Source of the DNA: Dysidea avara
Taxonomy: Eukaryota; Porifera; Demospongiae; Dictyoceratida; Dysideidae
Assembly (NCBI RefSeq): GCF_963678975.1
Contig: NC_089275.1
Coordinates: 22,443,977 to 22,507,976, forward strand
DNA: 64,000 bases
Direction of reading: 5' to 3'
Shown: positions 1 to 10,414 of the stretch, one piece after another
Layout of the letters: the number at the start of each line of letters is the position of its first letter
Position numbering within the stretch: position 1 is the first letter of the stretch
Made by a program: the position numbers and the translations under genes
Notes under the pieces: model-generated
What the model was told of the DNA's origin: nothing
The model's input: the letters and a program-made list of their open reading frames with translations, nothing else
Database searches by the model: none

Positions 1-2
1 AG

Positions 3-1073
3 ATCTACCTGACTAACCGTTATCAAAGAGTCTCTATTAATAATGTCTACTCTGACTTGTTACCAGTAGTTTCAGGTGTTCCACAGGGGAGCATCCTCGG
101 TCCGTTATTGTTTCTAGTATATATCAATGATATGTCTGCATATATCCATCAATGCCAGCTTCTAAAGTTTGCAGACGATGCCAAATGTTTTAATCACATT
201 AAATCGGTTTCTGACAAGGAAAACCTTCAAGAAAACATTACTGCTCTTTTCGCCTGGTCACAGGACAATGACTTAAATTTCAATATAAAGAAATTTATTC
301 ACTTATCATTCAAACGCAAATTCCACACAACATACTCAATGTCTGATTCCATTATACCTCATGTAGATTCTCACAAGGATCTTGGCATGATACTATCTGA
401 AGATCTGAACTGGGAGAAACATCATAAAACCATCATTTCCCGTGCTTACAGAACACTTGGTCTAATTCGACGGACATTTGTCTGCAATCATTCACCTACT
501 ACCTTGGTTAGATTGTACGTATCCCTGGTAAGATCGCAATTACTTTACTGTACTCAGATCTGGCGACCACATTTGATGAAAGACATTGTTAACCTTGAGA
601 GAATCCAACGCCGAGCCACTAAACACATCCTCAATGACTACACCAGCTGCTACAAAGATCGTCTAATTAACCTGAAGCTCCTTCCCCTCATATACATATT
701 TGAACTGCAGGACATACTGTTTGCTATCAAGTCACTAAAGTCACCAACCTACCAGTTCAACATCAACAACTTTATCAGTTTCAACTCTTCTACTACTAGG
801 GCTGGAGCAAGCAATAAACTCTTGATACCTCATCACCTTAACAACACAGCTCGACATTCTTACTTCCATCGGTTACCATCTTTATGGAATGCCATGCCGA
901 TAATGGATATAAACACATCATATTTTACTCTCAAATCTAAGCTTAAATCATTCTTATGGAATCACTTTCTAACGAATTTTGACGAGAGCAACAACTGTAC
1001 CTTTCACTTCCTTTGTCCTTGCAGAACCTGTCATCAATCCAGACCTCCAGTCACAAACTTCAAACATTTATAA
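3..1073 (+). pseudogene. LINE ORF2 fragment, C-terminal half of reverse transcriptase (CR1/L2-like)
   Basis: The frame is open from the left window edge (base 3) to the TAA at 1071-1073, about 356 codons, so the first ATG says nothing about the true start. It holds the RT motif SGVPQGSILGPLLF near 72-113 and the FADD catalytic box near 170-181, followed by the thumb and a C-terminal Cys-rich end (CPCRTC). It is clearly homologous to the ORF2 at 15602-18457, including the region around the IQRRATK motif, but well diverged from it. The 3' UTR runs to the A/T-rich tail at about 1175-1209 and shares the AAAGCATTAA end with the minus-strand element. The fragment itself is intact, but the element's 5' part lies outside the window or is lost. 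It belongs to a mobile element and is not a host gene. Confidence 0.85.
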
Positions 1074-1209
1074 TTAATCAACATAACATTGTATAATTGT
1101 AGATAATTTTGTACTTAGGCAGGCTGATGGTGCAAGTTACCATCAGACCTTTGGTGTCACTTTTCACCATAAAGCATTAAATAAAAAAAATAATAAAAAA
1201 TAAATAATA
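1074..1209 (+). repeat. LINE 3' UTR and A/T-rich tail
   Basis: This noncoding 3' end follows the ORF2 stop. It closes with AAAGCATTAAATAAAAA and further AAT-type repeats, matching the AAAGCATTAA plus (AAT)n end of the minus-strand LINE at 15448-15480. A second retrotransposon reading frame starts immediately after it, so two elements lie head to tail. Confidence 0.6.
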
Positions 1210-4200
1210 AGTCCTCAGTTAATACTTCACCATCTACAGTCAGCAAGCCCTCAGTTAGCACTTCACCATCTACAGTCAGCAAGTCCTCAGTTAGTACTTC
1301 ACCATCTACAGTCAGCAAGTCCTCAGTTAATACTTCACCATCTATAGTCAGCAAGTCCTCAGTTAATACTTCATCATCTTCAGTTAGTGAGTCATCAGTT
1401 GATAACTTAGTCAGCAAATCCTCAGTTAATACTTCATCATCTTCAGTTAGTGAGTCATCAGTTGATAACTTAGTCAGCAAATCCTCAGTTAATACTTCAT
1501 CATCTCCAGTTACTACAGCCGTTGCAGCTGATGATCCAGATCTTTTGTTATCTTCCCTTGAAGCCAGCCCCAGTCACACCTCATCACCTATTTCAGATCT
1601 AATTGACTGTCCTTTGTGCAATAAGCATTTCTCCTCCTGTTCACATCTCTGGCAGCACATTAATTCTGTTCATATTTCAAGGTCTACCTTTCCACCTGCT
1701 GACTTTTTTGACTCTTGTAATTGTTTGATTTGCTCACAACCTTCCTGCCGTTGGGATTCTCACTTACGTTTTCGTAATTCTGGATGTAGACGTCTTCTGA
1801 GTACAGGAAACCATTGTGGTGCACCACTCGTAAATGCTAATACTGTGTCAAGCATTCCCTTATCTCAGTTGTCCATCCCATGTGCCTCCACTCCCCCTAT
1901 CATTGATGAGCCTTCCTCCACTTCATCTGATCCATTACAAATTGGTTTAAACTCTGTTGCATGTGGCTCTTTTCAAGGTCCTGTGGCTATGGAATCTGAG
2001 GTACTTACCTTTATGATGGACCATGTTATGGTTTGTCCTGTTAATACTATTACCCATGTTCCTCGTAGTGTCCGCCCTGTTTTAGCCTGGGTCTTAAGTG
2101 TTGAACTTCGTAAAGCTTGCTCATCTGTTTGGGGTTTTGTTCGCTTGACTATGTTTGCAAAAGCTGTTCTACGCATTCCAGCTACTAATAGTCAATGTCG
2201 CCGCTTTGTTATGTCTTCTGTTTTACTCGACCGTTTACATATTTGGAATCAGTCTGGGGGCATTCATAGCCTTTGGAATTCTTTGTTAGATGATCTCAAA
2301 GTTTCTAAGCCTTATGGAGGGGTTTCTCATAGTTTGTATTGTAAGGCTCGTGCTTTGTTTTGCGCTAGGGAGGGAAGATAAAGTAATGCTCTTCAGGCCC
2401 TTTCATCTCAGGTTGCTGGTCATGATGATGATTCTGCATACGAAGATTTGCTTCATCGTCACCCTTCTTCGCCATGTCCAGATGTAAGTGTGTTGCCTTC
2501 TAGGCCTGCATTGACAGTTGATGACTCAATGGTTTTGTCTTGCTTGCGAGCATTTCCAAAGGGCACCAGCCCTGGAGCTTCCAAACTCTGTGCTCAACAT
2601 TTGTTGGATGTGATTGCTGGCTCCACTGCTCCTGCCGCTCGTGATTGTCTTCTTTCTCTAACCTGTCTGATGAACCATTTGCTTTCTGGAAAAGCTCCTT
2701 CTTGTCTTTCTCCTTGGTTGTGTGGAGCTCCTTTGACTGCTTTGCTAAAGAAAGGTGGAGAGGTCCGCCCAATTGCTGTGGGTGAAGTAATTAGGCGCCT
2801 AGCAAGTCGATTATGTTGTCTTGCTGTTCGTCCTTCTCTCCCTAGTGTTTTTATCCCCTACGGTCAAGTGGGGGTTGGAATTCCTGGGGGTTGGAGACTG
2901 CTATCCACGTTACTCGTCATTACATTTACCAACATGCTCCTGACTCTTCCTTAGCTCTGTTAAAAATAGACATGAAGAACACTTTCAATGAATGTAGTCG
3001 TACTGCTTTTTTCGAACGAGTTGCTGAAGATTTCCCAGAGATTTCTGCTTGGGTTAAGTGGTGCTACTCACAACCTGCTGAGCTTCGTTTTGGTTCTAGT
3101 CGTATCATGGCCTCATCTGGTGTACAACAAGGTGATCCTTTGGGCCCTTTGCTTTTTTCTTTAGTTCTGTTGCAGTTTATTGATTTTGTCAAGCTTCATG
3201 ATTTAGTCAAATTACATCTGTGGTATTTAGATGATGGGACATTTATTGGTTCGAAATCTTCCTTACTGAAGCTTTTAGATTCTTTCTCAATTCATGGTCC
3301 TCGATTTGGTCTCCATTTAAATCTGTCCAAGTGCGAGCTATTCTGGCCTTCTGGAGACTTTCCCTGAATTTCCCACCAGTATCAAGGGAGCTGGTGAAGG
3401 TTTGGAGCTTTTGGGATCTCCTATTTGGGGAACTGACAACTTTTTTGATCAGTTCTTGTTCTCTCGTTTAGCCAAGGTTACAGCTGCTCAAGACAGCATT
3501 GCAATTTTAGAAGACCCTCAAGTCGAGCTTCATTTACTACGCAGCTGCCTTGGAAGCTGCAAGATCATTCATCTTTTGTGCACAGTGCCATTCTGTATAT
3601 TGCACTCCTTTTTAGAACAGTTTGATTCTAATCTTAAATCTTGCCTAAGTCGCATAATACAATGTAGTCTTCCTAATGATTCTTGGTGCCAAGCCACTTT
3701 ACCATTTCGCTTGGGGGGTCTGGGCTTGCGCTCATCCTTTTCTTCCGCTGCTGCGGCCTTTTTGGGTTCATGTAATAGTGTTCGTCTCCTGGCTTCTCAT
3801 CTTCTATCCCAGGACTTTCATGATCTAATGAAGAACATGCTGTTGCTACCTTTGAAAGGTTTACATCTGATATCTTTATTCCCTCTGCTACCCAGCAGGA
3901 CTTACAGGTTCTGTTAGATCAAAATCAGTATGACCAACTATTTGCTTCTTTCAACATCCGAAACCGTGCTCGACTTACTGCTCTCTCTCACTCATCTGGT
4001 ACTAGCAGTGGATGGCTCAAAGCTATTCCTCAAGTCTCCCTTGCTCTGGCTATTCCTGGTCCTGAGTTTGTTGTTGGCCTTCGTTTGTGGCTCGGAATCC
4101 CTCTATTTCCACTTTCCCCATTATGTGTGTGTCTTACTTCCATTGACCAATTTGGTGACCATCTTCTAGAATATATGTTCTCATGGTCCTATGAGAATTC

Positions 4201-4724
4201 GTCGCCATGATGCTCTAGTTGACATTGTTTGTCATGCTTTGTCCCAGAGTCACTCAGGAGTTTTGAAGGAACAACGTGTTTCTTATGAAGATAATTCTCG
4301 ACCAGGTGATGTGTACCACCCTGATTTTCAGCATGGTCGTCCAGCTTATTTTGATGTGTCTGTTCGTAGCACTACCCAGCCTTCTCACATTTCTTTTTCT
4401 TCTTGTGCTGGGGTAGCTGCTGCATCTGGTGAGTTAGCCAAGGACCAGAGACATCAAGATGCTGTAGAGGAGGCGGGGTGTGACTTCGTCCCACTTGTTG
4501 TAGAAACTTTTGGTTTTTGGTCACCATTTGCACTTCAAACCCTTCGTACCATTGCTGAACGCACCACAGCCAACAAAAGTGGTGCATCAACCAAACAGGC
4601 TCATAAACATTTGTTACAACAACTTTCAGTTTCTTTATGGACAAACAATGCCCGTATGATTTTACGGTACTGGGCTTTGCAGTGTGAGGACTCTGATTTT
4701 CCTTTCCCCAAACCCCTGTTGTAA
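1194..4724 (+). pseudogene. Broken restriction-endonuclease-type LINE (R2/NeSL-like) single ORF
   Basis: The pieces, read in order, form one polyprotein. A Ser/Thr-rich repeat region (1210-1500) leads into a C2H2 zinc finger with the Cys pair CPLC near 1607 and the His pair HINSVH near 1655. A second Cys/His cluster lies near 1716-1790. The reverse transcriptase has a GVGIPGG block near 2872, SGVQQGDPLGPLLF near 3116 and catalytic YLDDG near 3223. The C-terminus is a PD-(D/E)XK-like nuclease (RPGDV near 4300, YFDVSV near 4349, then a Lys/Arg-rich helix). This order is typical of R2/NeSL/Utopia-type non-LTR elements, which insert by target-primed reverse transcription. Damage: in-frame TAA at 2379-2381 and frame changes near 2885, 3362, 3890 and 4175. 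The element is therefore dead. A poly(A) run at 4767-4779 marks its 3' end. I cannot assign the exact clade. Confidence 0.8.
1210..1500 (+). repeat. In-frame Ser/Thr-rich tandem repeats in a retrotransposon ORF
   Basis: About four 36-bp units (12 codons, core SKSSVSTSPSTV) are followed by two 63-bp units (21 codons, containing SSSSVSESSVDNLV). Both lengths are multiples of three, and the frame stays open through the array into the zinc finger of the downstream ORF. The repeat is thus a coding low-complexity linker at the N-terminus of the RLE-type LINE. On the minus strand it also gives an open frame, which is only a shadow. Confidence 0.7.
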
Positions 4725-7077
4725 TTAATTGTGTTTGTAGTTTAGTTGTAGAGTAATTTGTATTGTAAAAAAAAAAAATTCTGTACCATACGCGTACGGT
4801 ATAGGCATACGCGTATGGTACGTACCATATGCGTATTATGCCTTTTCTCAGTGTCTTCTAGCCTTGCCATCACCTAGCTACAATGGGCTATCTTTACGAG
4901 CTGAGTAAACTTAGAACACAATATAATAATCTGCTTACTACTGAGCTGTAACTATAAATTTATTCATCAGCATGCACATGTGGCACATGCATTTTATCCT
5001 TTCAATTCCCACTATAGTCCTATACTGATGTGCCTAAATCTTATGTACATGACCTCACTTTGTCTGCAGAACTTCACATGAATGGTACTGTGCATGTATG
5101 CTACTTTATAGCTATCAGAAGCATGCAGATGGTCTTATATACTCAATTATAAGTGTGCTGACAATTTACAACACAATTAGGTAAATAAGCAAGGAGAGCA
5201 ATTACAACATGCATGGTAGCTAGTAAGTTCTAACTGAATTATACATATACTGCTTGTGCAAAGCTAACACTGACTTGAAAAATGAACTTCGTAAGTACAT
5301 GTCATATGATCAGTTGTGCAACATGGTCCCTCACTCTATTTGCATTTTTATATACTATATACACTCTTCTTCTTTTGAGGATCCAATTTCTTGTTTACAT
5401 ACTTTTCTTGTTTATACATATACTGTAAATAGTACCACCACTCACATTCATCACACTGGATCTATACAGCACAAATTAATGCGGATGTTGTTAACTTTAA
5501 AGAGTACATTCAGATAAGAGTAGCTCAACACATTGTCTTCCCATCCACAAGCATGACAGTAGGTAGTGAGTGGCTACAACACACTTAACAATTAAACAAT
5601 GCTAGATATTATAATTACATTCATTACTGAATTATTCATTAGAACTCATAAAATCTCTGCCATGTTATGTTTTCCTACTTCATCTCAGTAGGCAATGTAC
5701 ATGCCTCACCAATTCAATAACAAAGATTCAGCAAACTACAGTTTAAAAAGTATTTATTGCACAATAATTATATATGCACTTCAGTATTAGAGCATATATA
5801 GCATGTATGTCTAATATTGCTATAAGCTACAGCCATGCAGGATTACTTAATTTGCAAACTGAAACATTACTTTCTCTACAGTTATATCTCTTTGCTACCT
5901 CCCTCAATGTTATTGTATCAGCATTCTCCATGCAGGTCTTCCTTTGTTTGAGCGATTATTACATTGTACTTATCGAGCTCATCTGATTGAATTTGTCTGC
6001 TCAACACTCCTTTAGTGCCACCAGGCATAAATATCCATTTTTAAGTGGAAGTGTACTAACAAATTAAAGGTAAACAATAGATTATATGTAGCAACAATAG
6101 AATAAAATATTTAATGAAATAATATACACATATATTTAATGAAATAATATACACATATATAAGTGCCTGAAAAAAATTGGCTCAATTTGCCAATGGATGC
6201 AAATTATTTATTATGGTTGCTATGTTTTAACCAATCAGAATGCAGTATTTTGATGTGCATTTATATGGATAATTGTATCAAAATCTTATGCTTATATTTA
6301 GCTATATACAATGCTACCTCTACTGGCAGGCTTATAGTGCCTACATCACTATGCATTCCAGTGAAATTCATTGAAAAATCATGAATATCAATATGCTGGC
6401 ACAGTTCTACAGCCTAACAGAAATAAGTGTCTTTTGTCCTAAATAATGCTTTAGAAGATCAAACTTCAAGTTTCAATTTCTGGGTAAGGCAAGGGGTACA
6501 CTGCTCTCGTTTTATGTTGAAAGGATAATTGGGCACCTTTAAACCCAAACACATTTTTACAAAGTTTGTACAAGTATAGAGAAGCCCCTAGTTGAATTTT
6601 TGGGTAATATCGCTCTAATTATTGTACTAATCTTTGAATATCTTCAGATGTATTTGTAAACACATATGTGTGGGTATTGTTCTAATTGTAGGGAAACGTA
6701 GGCTCTTGGGCAGACTGTTATAGGCAAAACAGACCACTGTATAATATATTATTAATAACTGAAAGTACACAACTCTTACAACTACAGTACACAATATTAA
6801 TATTACAGGCATGCATAATTACATTATATTACATCATGTCACATCATTACATTACATCATTAACTCTATTACAGATAAGAAGGTGGAGTAGAATTATGTA
6901 ATAATGGCCTAGTCTTTGAATTTTCATTGTATCAATTAAACAATGGATCATGAATCCAATAGGAAGCAATATAATGTGTAGCAATTGCAGCCACAACGTA
7001 CTGTGTGGAAGAAACAAAAATTAAAATTTACCATACATTGTCAGTGTGTGCAGTTGCTATGCAGCAGCTAGATAATT
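4725..7077. other. 3' UTR with poly(A), then AT-rich noncoding sequence
   Basis: The retrotransposon 3' UTR ends in A(12) at 4767-4779. Immediately after it comes a palindrome cluster (separate entry). The rest is AT-rich, with only short chance open frames and a two-copy direct repeat of about 25 bp near 6110-6160. I see no gene. Confidence 0.6.
4784..4836. repeat. Cluster of ACGCGT-centred palindromes
   Basis: Successive near-palindromes of the form TACCATACGCGTATGGTA follow the retrotransposon poly(A). A related cluster is at 8601-8690. These are dispersed short repeats of unknown origin. Confidence 0.6.
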
Positions 7078-7604
7078 TGTGACCAGATTTGTAAAAAGGT
7101 ACCTTTTTCACACACAAAATTTGACCCATGCATACACAGTAAAAACTAACTAGTCAAGGTCACTACTAAATGTAGTGAACTTCAATACTAATGTCAGCCA
7201 CAATACTGACTATTTTTGTGTAGTGACATTCATTACTAATTTTGAAGTGAATGTCGGCACTAGCTAGCTACCATGTAGTGACATTCACTACAATGTAGTG
7301 AGGGCCACTACAAAAGTAGTAAACGTCACTACACAAAAATAGTGAGTATTGTGGCAGAAATTAGTAGTGAAATTCACTATTAATTTTTTACAGTGTATTT
7401 TGAACTTCTAGGTTTCATAAGTTTTGAACATATACCTTATAATTGCCTGCAATTATCCATGAGTGTATAGTAGCTACTATAGTATCTAACAGCATTTTGA
7501 TACTAAGAGCAAGTTCATCAGTGTAAGGAGTCAAGTGTTACACCATTTTGTTTGCTGGTATGTAAAATGTGTGGAAAATGTACCTTTCCACAAATCCGGT
7601 CACA
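7078..7604. mobile_element. MITE with TGTGACCGGATTTGTG-type terminal inverted repeats
   Basis: The left end (TGTGACCAGATTTGTAAAAA) and the right end, reverse complemented (TGTGACCGGATTTGTGGAAA), form imperfect 22-bp inverted repeats. A second member with the same termini is at 45643-46162. The internal sequence is noncoding and is interrupted by a TA-flanked MITE at 7135-7395. No target duplication is obvious. Confidence 0.65.
7135..7395. mobile_element. TA-flanked MITE with GTAGTGAACGTCACTAC-type subrepeats, nested
   Basis: The termini are CACAGTAAAAA on the left and TTTTTTACAGTG on the right, and the element is bounded by TA on both sides (7133-7134 and 7396-7397). This suits Tc1/mariner-superfamily target duplication. 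The interior carries many copies of a palindromic TAGTGACRTTCACTA motif. Another copy starts at 63829 and runs off the window. It is inserted into the MITE at 7078-7604. Confidence 0.75.
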
Positions 7605-8769
7605 TTTTAACTCAACTATTCTAAAGAACATACAGTATACCAGCTTGTGTACTTTCAAAGCAATAGCATTTCCACTGTGGAGAAATGAAGTCATTTATTA
7701 TAAAAATGTAAGATGGAAATCCATGACAAATAAGGCAGTAGACAGCCGGATGAGCCAATAAATCAATATGTACAAAAGTCAGAAGACATCAAGAAAATAA
7801 TCTACAAGTGCTTACATAAACTATCATAATTATATGGGTGGTGGCACTATTGTATTTTGTGGAACTGTCAGATAATTTGATGAACTGAAATGTTAAACAG
7901 ACAACGAGATACATTGTTATAGATTATACACCAATGACTATGTGTAAATCGAGACATATTATATTTAATCCCCTTCCTTTGATTTATACTTTTCAGACTT
8001 TTACTGTATGCAGCTAGGTGATATCATGTTTTTCATAAAGCTTCCAACCCAGATGATTGATCTTTATTAATTTTGACTATGTAGAATTCCATCAGATCCT
8101 ACCAGATCAGCAGGACTTAACACAATTCAAAACTGGATCTGCCAACAGTGCGATGAATTCATGATTGTTTTTATCATAATAATATATTATTATATTGTCC
8201 TAAATCAAGATGTCAGTTTCATCACTTATATAATATTATAGTCATGCGAGATGTCATGCCATCAATATTCTTTTATTTTAAGGAATGCCTTATTTTAAAT
8301 AGGTTTGCATCATGCAGTAAAGCAAATTATATCTTAATCGCAGTAAAGACATCTCAGCTCTAGAGAATAGAGTAGCTAATCAGATCAAAATATGATTGCT
8401 CTATTAGAGTATCTCGATCTTCACTGAACAGAAACCGCTAAGTGAGAATAGCTCCTCCCCCTCCCTCTTCCCCGAAAAGAAATGAAAGCAGAGTGCCATC
8501 AGGCATAGTCCATAGGTACGGCAGTGCAAAAACCTTCTGCTTGATATTATACGCATGCATGATACCAGGTTATATAGCTATACTCAGAAGATACGATTTT
8601 CCGTACCATACGCGTATGGTTGTACCGTACACGTATACGCATATGGTATGTACCATACGTGTATGGTACGAAATACGCATATGGTATAGAACAACAGCAT
8701 CAAATTACGAGTTAGTGGGTTTACGTGGTGAAAGGGTTTATCTTTGGTTTTACTTGGGGTACTTAGAGA
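7605..8769. other. Noncoding AT-rich sequence
   Basis: No supportable gene. It includes one copy of the dispersed motif CTCTATTAGAGTATCTCGATCT (8398-8421) and, from 8601, the second palindrome cluster. Confidence 0.5.
8601..8690. repeat. Second cluster of TACCATACGCGTATGGTA palindromes
   Basis: Four to five imperfect palindromes centred on ACGCGT, CACGTA or GCATAT lie in tandem. They resemble the cluster at 4784-4836. Confidence 0.6.
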
Positions 8770-8935
8770 TAATGAGTCACTCTCTAGAATTCCTATGGAT
8801 ATAATTACATGAAAATAACAAGGAGAAAACATCCTGACCGCCTGGTAGACTCCTGCAAGCGTTCGAGTGTAAATCGGATGGCTGCAGGTTCGAGGCCACC
8901 TCAGTAGGTCCAGTCATGGATTTTTTCTCCTTCCT
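8770..8935 (+). repeat. SINE-like repeat with Pol III B-box, copy 1
   Basis: The segment contains GGTTCGAGGCC (about 8888-8898), an exact match to the tRNA-type B-box GGTTCGANNCC, and a weak A-box-like CCTGGTAGACTCCTG about 45 bp upstream. Related copies are at 11985-12130 and 27893-28045 and share the flank CTCTCTAGAATTCCTATG and the core ACATCCTGACCGCCTGG. No cloverleaf forms, so it is not a functional tRNA gene. Confidence 0.55.
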
Positions 8936-9057
8936 GCAACTTTTCAAATCTTGAAGTTTGAATTCTTGAGACTGAATCTGGTATATCTGCAGTGCACTTG
9001 AATAGGACTAGTATATTTAATTTTAAAATGAAGTAGAGATCCAAGCAATAAAAAGTA

Positions 9058-9190
9058 GTGAAACAAGAGATGAATGATGGTATTTCAACATAGCTCTGTG
9101 AAAGTCCCAACATTGGACAATTATTTCGTTAAACGCCAAAGAAGCCACTGAGTTTTGCTGTAATACCATTATTCATCTCTTGTTTCACAA
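9058..9190. repeat. Inverted-repeat element (GTGAAACAAGAGATGAATGA ends)
   Basis: GTGAAACAAGAGATGAATGA near 9058 is repeated in inverse orientation near 9164-9190, enclosing about 85 bp. It abuts the LINE fragment that follows. The partial motif AGTAGTGAAACAAGGGAGGT recurs near 23603. Confidence 0.5.
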
Positions 9191-10015
9191 GGCTAGAGGA
9201 ATTGATAACATCGCACCTGTCATCTTAAAGAACTGTGCTTTTACCCTTGCTTTACCCATCCATCACCTTTTCACAACCAGCTTACCTAGCGGAAACTTAC
9301 CCTCTGAATGGAAAACACACAAATAATTCCTGTGTTCAAATCTGGAGACAAAACTTCTGTTGCCAACTATCGACCAATTTCACTCCTTTGTGTCATCTCT
9401 AAAGTGCTAGAAAGATTAGTTTATTACAAAGTGATATAGGTACAATAGTTCCCTCCATCACTCCGCATCAATTTGGCTTTCAAAGTAACACTTCAACTCA
9501 ACAACAACTTCTCATCTACTTTCATCAGCTAATCACTTCAAGGGAAGAAATAGACACCATCTACATTGACTTCAGGAAAGCCTTTGATAGTGTGCCACAC
9601 AATGAATTATTGGTTAAATTATGGAATATAGGAATCACAGGCACTCTATGGAATTGGTTTAACAGCTACTTAAGTAACAGATCCCAGTGTGTCTCTGTTG
9701 AAAACCGCCTGTCAGATTGCCTACCTGTAATCTCTGGTGTTCCCCAGGGAAGCATGCTGGGTTCTTTGCTTTTCCTGATCTTTATAAATGATCTGCCATC
9801 TACCATCATATCTCAACTACTTGAATTTGCAGATGATACAAAGTGCTTTCGGCAAATCATTTCCATACTGGACATACAGCAGCTTCAAGAAGACCTTACC
9901 TCTTTATTTAATTGGATTATTAACAATCATCTGTCACTTAACCTCTCTAAATTTGTATTCACGAGCTTCCATCATAAATTCAACTCTCAGTACATCATAA
10001 ATGTGACTGGATCTA
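9191..10015 (+). pseudogene. LINE ORF2 fragment, RT fingers/palm (CR1/L2-like)
   Basis: The fragment is homologous to the middle of the minus-strand ORF2. It begins at a block equivalent to ATGIDKISPKVLKNC. RT motifs include NYRPISLL near 9363, FRKAFDSVPH near 9571, SGVPQGSMLGS near 9733 and FADDT near 9825. Frameshifts near 9318 and 9435 break it. The similarity fades after about 10010, so it is truncated at both ends. Only the section from about 9540 to 10015 is continuously open. Confidence 0.8.
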
Positions 10016-10111
10016 TGAAAACCGTTCTTATCGCCCAAGACAGGAAGTTAGATTTTTTTCACACAAACGCAAAGCTTGATGAATGCACTATCAAGTTTCA
10101 CTGCCACAGTC

Positions 10112-10406
10112 CATAGGCGATTCTAAGGGGGGGCCATGGCCCCCCCTGTTAAAAAATAACTTTTTAAAAATCTTGGGGAAAAGTTGCTGTATAGATTGGC
10201 ATTGTTATTTTTAGCATTTTTCATGTTTTTAGAACAAATTTTAGGCTGTTTTCAAGCCTTTAAATTGCAAAAATCCTGCAGCTTCTGGGGGTTGCACCCC
10301 CAGACCCCCCTGAAAATTCTACTTTATACTATAGCCAAACAACAATATATAGTTATGATGTTCCCTACTTGTCCCCCCCTGTAGGTCAGGTCTAGAATCG
10401 CCACTG
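10112..10406. mobile_element. hAT-type MITE with 8-bp target duplication CCACAGTC
   Basis: The ends CATAGGCGATTCTA and TAGAATCGCCACTG are inverted repeats. The 8-mer CCACAGTC flanks both sides (10104-10111 and 10407-10414). An 8-bp duplication with CA-GGCGATTCTAG ends is the hAT signature. The interior has a G-run/C-run hairpin near the left end and a CTGGGGGTTGCACCCCCAG palindrome. Confidence 0.85.
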
Positions 10407-10414
10407 CCACAGTC

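Noticed and set aside
1157-1480. Minus-strand frame across the Ser/Thr repeat
   Set aside because: Shadow of the plus-strand coding repeat, which links in frame to a zinc finger and RT.
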